A DNA stretch of 7,334 bases from Desulfosporosinus sp. UBA5188. GTDB lineage: Bacteria > Bacillota > Desulfitobacteriia > Desulfitobacteriales > Desulfitobacteriaceae. Below the pieces are notes generated by a model. That model was not told where the DNA came from, searched no databases, and worked only from the letters and a program-made list of their open reading frames with translations. This document shows, in pieces, positions 5,966-7,334 of the stretch. Position numbers and translations under genes: made by a program. The stretch is from the NCBI GenBank assembly GCA_002413075.1, contig DHWG01000042.1, positions 1 through 7,334 of the forward strand, read 5' to 3'. The first letter of the stretch is position 1; every line of letters starts with the position of its first letter.

Positions 5966-6025
5966 AAATACATAATATATCGTCAATACTCCCCTTTTGA
6001 GTCCTATAAAAATGTGGTTATGTTA

Positions 6026-6050
6026 AGCTCTCTCGTCCGACGAGGGGGCT
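6026..6050. terminator. Possible terminator-like hairpin between the small membrane protein and the permease gene
   Basis: AGCTCTCTCGT (6026-6036) pairs along all 11 bases with ACGAGGGGGCT (6040-6050), using two G-T pairs, with a three-base CCG loop. On the plus strand it is followed by ATTTAATTAC, AT-rich but not a true T-tract. It may end transcription from the left before the permease gene, or be part of a structured leader. The stem is certain; the function is not. Confidence 0.4.
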
Positions 6051-6064
6051 ATTTAATTACTTAA

Positions 6065-6106
6065 ATTAGGCATTATCCTGATTCAGGGGATTTGGTTTTG
6101 CCTAGT
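6065..6106 (+). other. Nested stem-loop of unknown function upstream of the permease gene
   Basis: ATTAGGCA (6065-6072) pairs with TGCCTAGT (6099-6106), with one G-T pair. Inside it, CCTG and CAGG (6077-6087) form a second short stem. The element ends before the predicted sigma-G promoter, so it would not belong to that transcript unless another promoter lies upstream. I cannot match it to a known riboswitch; T-box and c-di-GMP motifs were considered and are not present. Confidence 0.3.
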
Positions 6107-6129
6107 AGAGAAGAGAGCAGAACACTTGC

Positions 6130-6158
6130 GAATAATAGACTCTTTATCGGACATATTA
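6130..6158 (+). promoter_or_regulatory. Predicted sigma-G (forespore) promoter of the GerAB-family gene
   Basis: GAATA at 6130-6134 and CATATTA at 6152-6158, spaced by 17 bases, fit the sigma-G pattern (-35 GHATR, -10 CATNNTA, spacing about 17-18). Transcription would start near 6165, just before the ribosome binding site (GGAAAGGG, 6174-6181) of the ATG at 6187. Germinant receptor genes of Bacillus are known to be transcribed by sigma-G in the forespore, which agrees with this assignment. Sigma-F has a similar consensus and cannot be excluded. Confidence 0.5.
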
Positions 6159-6186
6159 AGCGAAGAGAAGAAGGGAAAGGGTATCT

Positions 6187-7272
6187 ATGGAAAGAATCTC
6201 AACACATCAATTTATGACACTAAGTGCAGCAGTGATCATGGGCGGAACCTTCCTCCTCATAGCAAGGTTTGTTACTGAAGCTGGTGGGAGGGATGGTTGG
6301 ATGGCTGTCTTGCCCGCGTTCGCTGTGACAATCCCTTATGGCCTAATGGTACTTTCACTTTCTGCACAGTATCCGCACGAAAATTTGCTGCGAATTTCAG
6401 AAACAATCTTTGGAAAATGGATAGGGAAAATTATAGGATTCGTATATATATTAATCTCGGGTTACTATGGTGGATTAGTGTTAGCCATGGTCGGACTCAT
6501 CTATGAGCAATCCGTTATGCCATTAACGCCTCGTTGGATTTTCTACCTAGGTGGTTTACTGATCGTATTCTACCTGGCAAGCTCTGGAATTGAAGTGTTT
6601 GCTCGTTTTTCCGAAGTTATCCTTCCCTTGATTGTGATCGGGTTGGTTTTGAATTTAGCTCTTGTTATACCGCGTATTGAACAAGGAGAACTTCTGCCTA
6701 TTTTGAGTGATGGCTTAAAACCTCTTTTTTCAGGGGGGCTTAATGTAATACCATTTTCGATGGCCTATATCCTCTTCCTTGGGGGAATCCTTACTTTTCT
6801 ACCTACCGGTAAGAAAGAGCTTGGCCAATTGAAGACCGGAGTTTGGCGAGCTGCTTTTTTAGTCGGAATTTTAAATACTTTGGTTGTCCTATTTCAAATT
6901 CTTGTCTTTGGACCAGTAGAAACTATTCGTTTGTCATTTGGTATACTTGAATTAGGGAATTTGGTGGAAATAAGCCGGACTATTTCGGGGATAGCATCCT
7001 TATTTATGGGGGTTTGGCTTGGGGCTGTTGTCATAAAGGTGAGTGCCTTTTTTTATATGACGACTTGGGGCATAGAAACCGTGTTTAAATTGAAGGGGTT
7101 AAAATGGAGACTTGCAGTGAGTGCCGTGTTTTTGGGAATAGCTTTCGGTTTTATGAGAGGACCTTCTTTAACTATAGAACTTTCATTCGTGGAAAGTTAT
7201 CTGATTTCGCCTTTTGCATTCGTTTGGATCCCTACACTTTGGGGAGTCTCGCGCTGGAAGAAAGGGGGCTAG
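6187..7272 (+). CDS. GerAB-family spore germination permease (endospore germination receptor B subunit)
   Basis: The 361-residue protein is the usual length for the Spore_permease family (GerAB, of the amino acid/polyamine/organocation superfamily). About ten hydrophobic helices are visible, near 10-30, 38-58, 80-106, 116-136, 143-161, 186-205, 220-242, 265-290, 306-323 and 336-354. It opens with ISTHQFMTLSAAVIMGG, like other family members. The family motif GIEVFARFSEVILP is at 134-147, before helix 5. GerAB proteins sit in the spore inner membrane with GerAA and GerAC and recognise germinants such as amino acids. Here there is no gerAA gene upstream and no gene start in the 62 bases that follow, so this is either an orphan B subunit or the first gene of a rearranged operon. 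The start is supported by GGAAAGGG five bases upstream and a likely sigma-G promoter. The germinant cannot be deduced. Confidence 0.88.
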   Translation: MERISTHQFMTLSAAVIMGGTFLLIARFVTEAGGRDGWMAVLPAFAVTIPYGLMVLSLSAQYPHENLLRISETIFGKWIGKIIGFVYILISGYYGGLVLAMVGLIYEQSVMPLTPRWIFYLGGLLIVFYLASSGIEVFARFSEVILPLIVIGLVLNLALVIPRIEQGELLPILSDGLKPLFSGGLNVIPFSMAYILFLGGILTFLPTGKKELGQLKTGVWRAAFLVGILNTLVVLFQILVFGPVETIRLSFGILELGNLVEISRTISGIASLFMGVWLGAVVIKVSAFFYMTTWGIETVFKLKGLKWRLAVSAVFLGIAFGFMRGPSLTIELSFVESYLISPFAFVWIPTLWGVSRWKKGG

Positions 7273-7334
7273 TGTTCGATGTGCCAATAAATAATTTACT
7301 TTTTTAAATTTGGGTCCTAGTCACGGTAGAGATA

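Noticed and set aside
332..6010. TCCTATAAA at 332-340 and again at 6002-6010 as a target duplication of the old transposon
   Set aside because: The distal transposon end is deleted, so a duplication should not survive there. The two copies do not border any identified ends, and a nine-base AT-rich match can arise by chance.
1..7334. CRISPR array, tRNA or rRNA genes, toxin-antitoxin or defence cassette
   Set aside because: No regularly spaced repeats, RNA gene signatures or relevant protein motifs were seen in either strand.

Overview
This window looks like chromosome from an endospore-forming Firmicute. The evidence is a spore-germination permease of the GerAB type, a DUF3231 (spore-associated) protein fragment, AAGGAGG-type ribosome binding sites and an AT-rich background. 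The transposon genes resemble those of Clostridia such as Desulfosporosinus and Desulfitobacterium, but naming a genus would be a guess.

Layout: (1) 1-309 is the 3' end of a DUF3231 gene. (2) About 349-1650, minus strand, carries a ParB/KorB-like gene (1603-650). It is translationally coupled to an IS21-like transposase that is cut off after its helix-turn-helix and linker (660-334). A strong hairpin buries the ribosome binding site of the ParB-like gene. (3) 1707-4831, plus strand, is a complete but decayed recombinase-in-trio (RIT) element. It has three tyrosine recombinases (RitA, RitB, RitC) in overlapping order between 31-bp terminal inverted repeats that match at 30 of 31 positions. Each end also has an inner copy of the same repeat core in the opposite orientation. 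(4) 4836-5441, minus strand, is a hypothetical protein with a helix-turn-helix-like region. It was probably the gene upstream of the ParB-like gene before the RIT element inserted between them. (5) 5442-6129 is mostly non-coding: one 48-residue membrane protein gene (5721-5867) and several hairpins. (6) 6130-7272 is a GerAB-family germination permease with a plausible forespore sigma-G promoter. Nothing is recognised in 7273-7334.

How the parts fit: the two flanks carry ordinary sporulation and germination genes. Between them lies a nested mobile region. An older transposon (hypothetical protein, ParB-like protein, IS21-like transposase) lost its distal end. A RIT element landed a few bases after the stop codon of the first of these genes. 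The RIT element then decayed: RitA has a frameshift, and one deletion removed the catalytic C-terminus of RitB together with the N-terminus of RitC. Autonomous movement of this copy is unlikely, but both ends are well preserved and could be used by an intact relative elsewhere in the genome.
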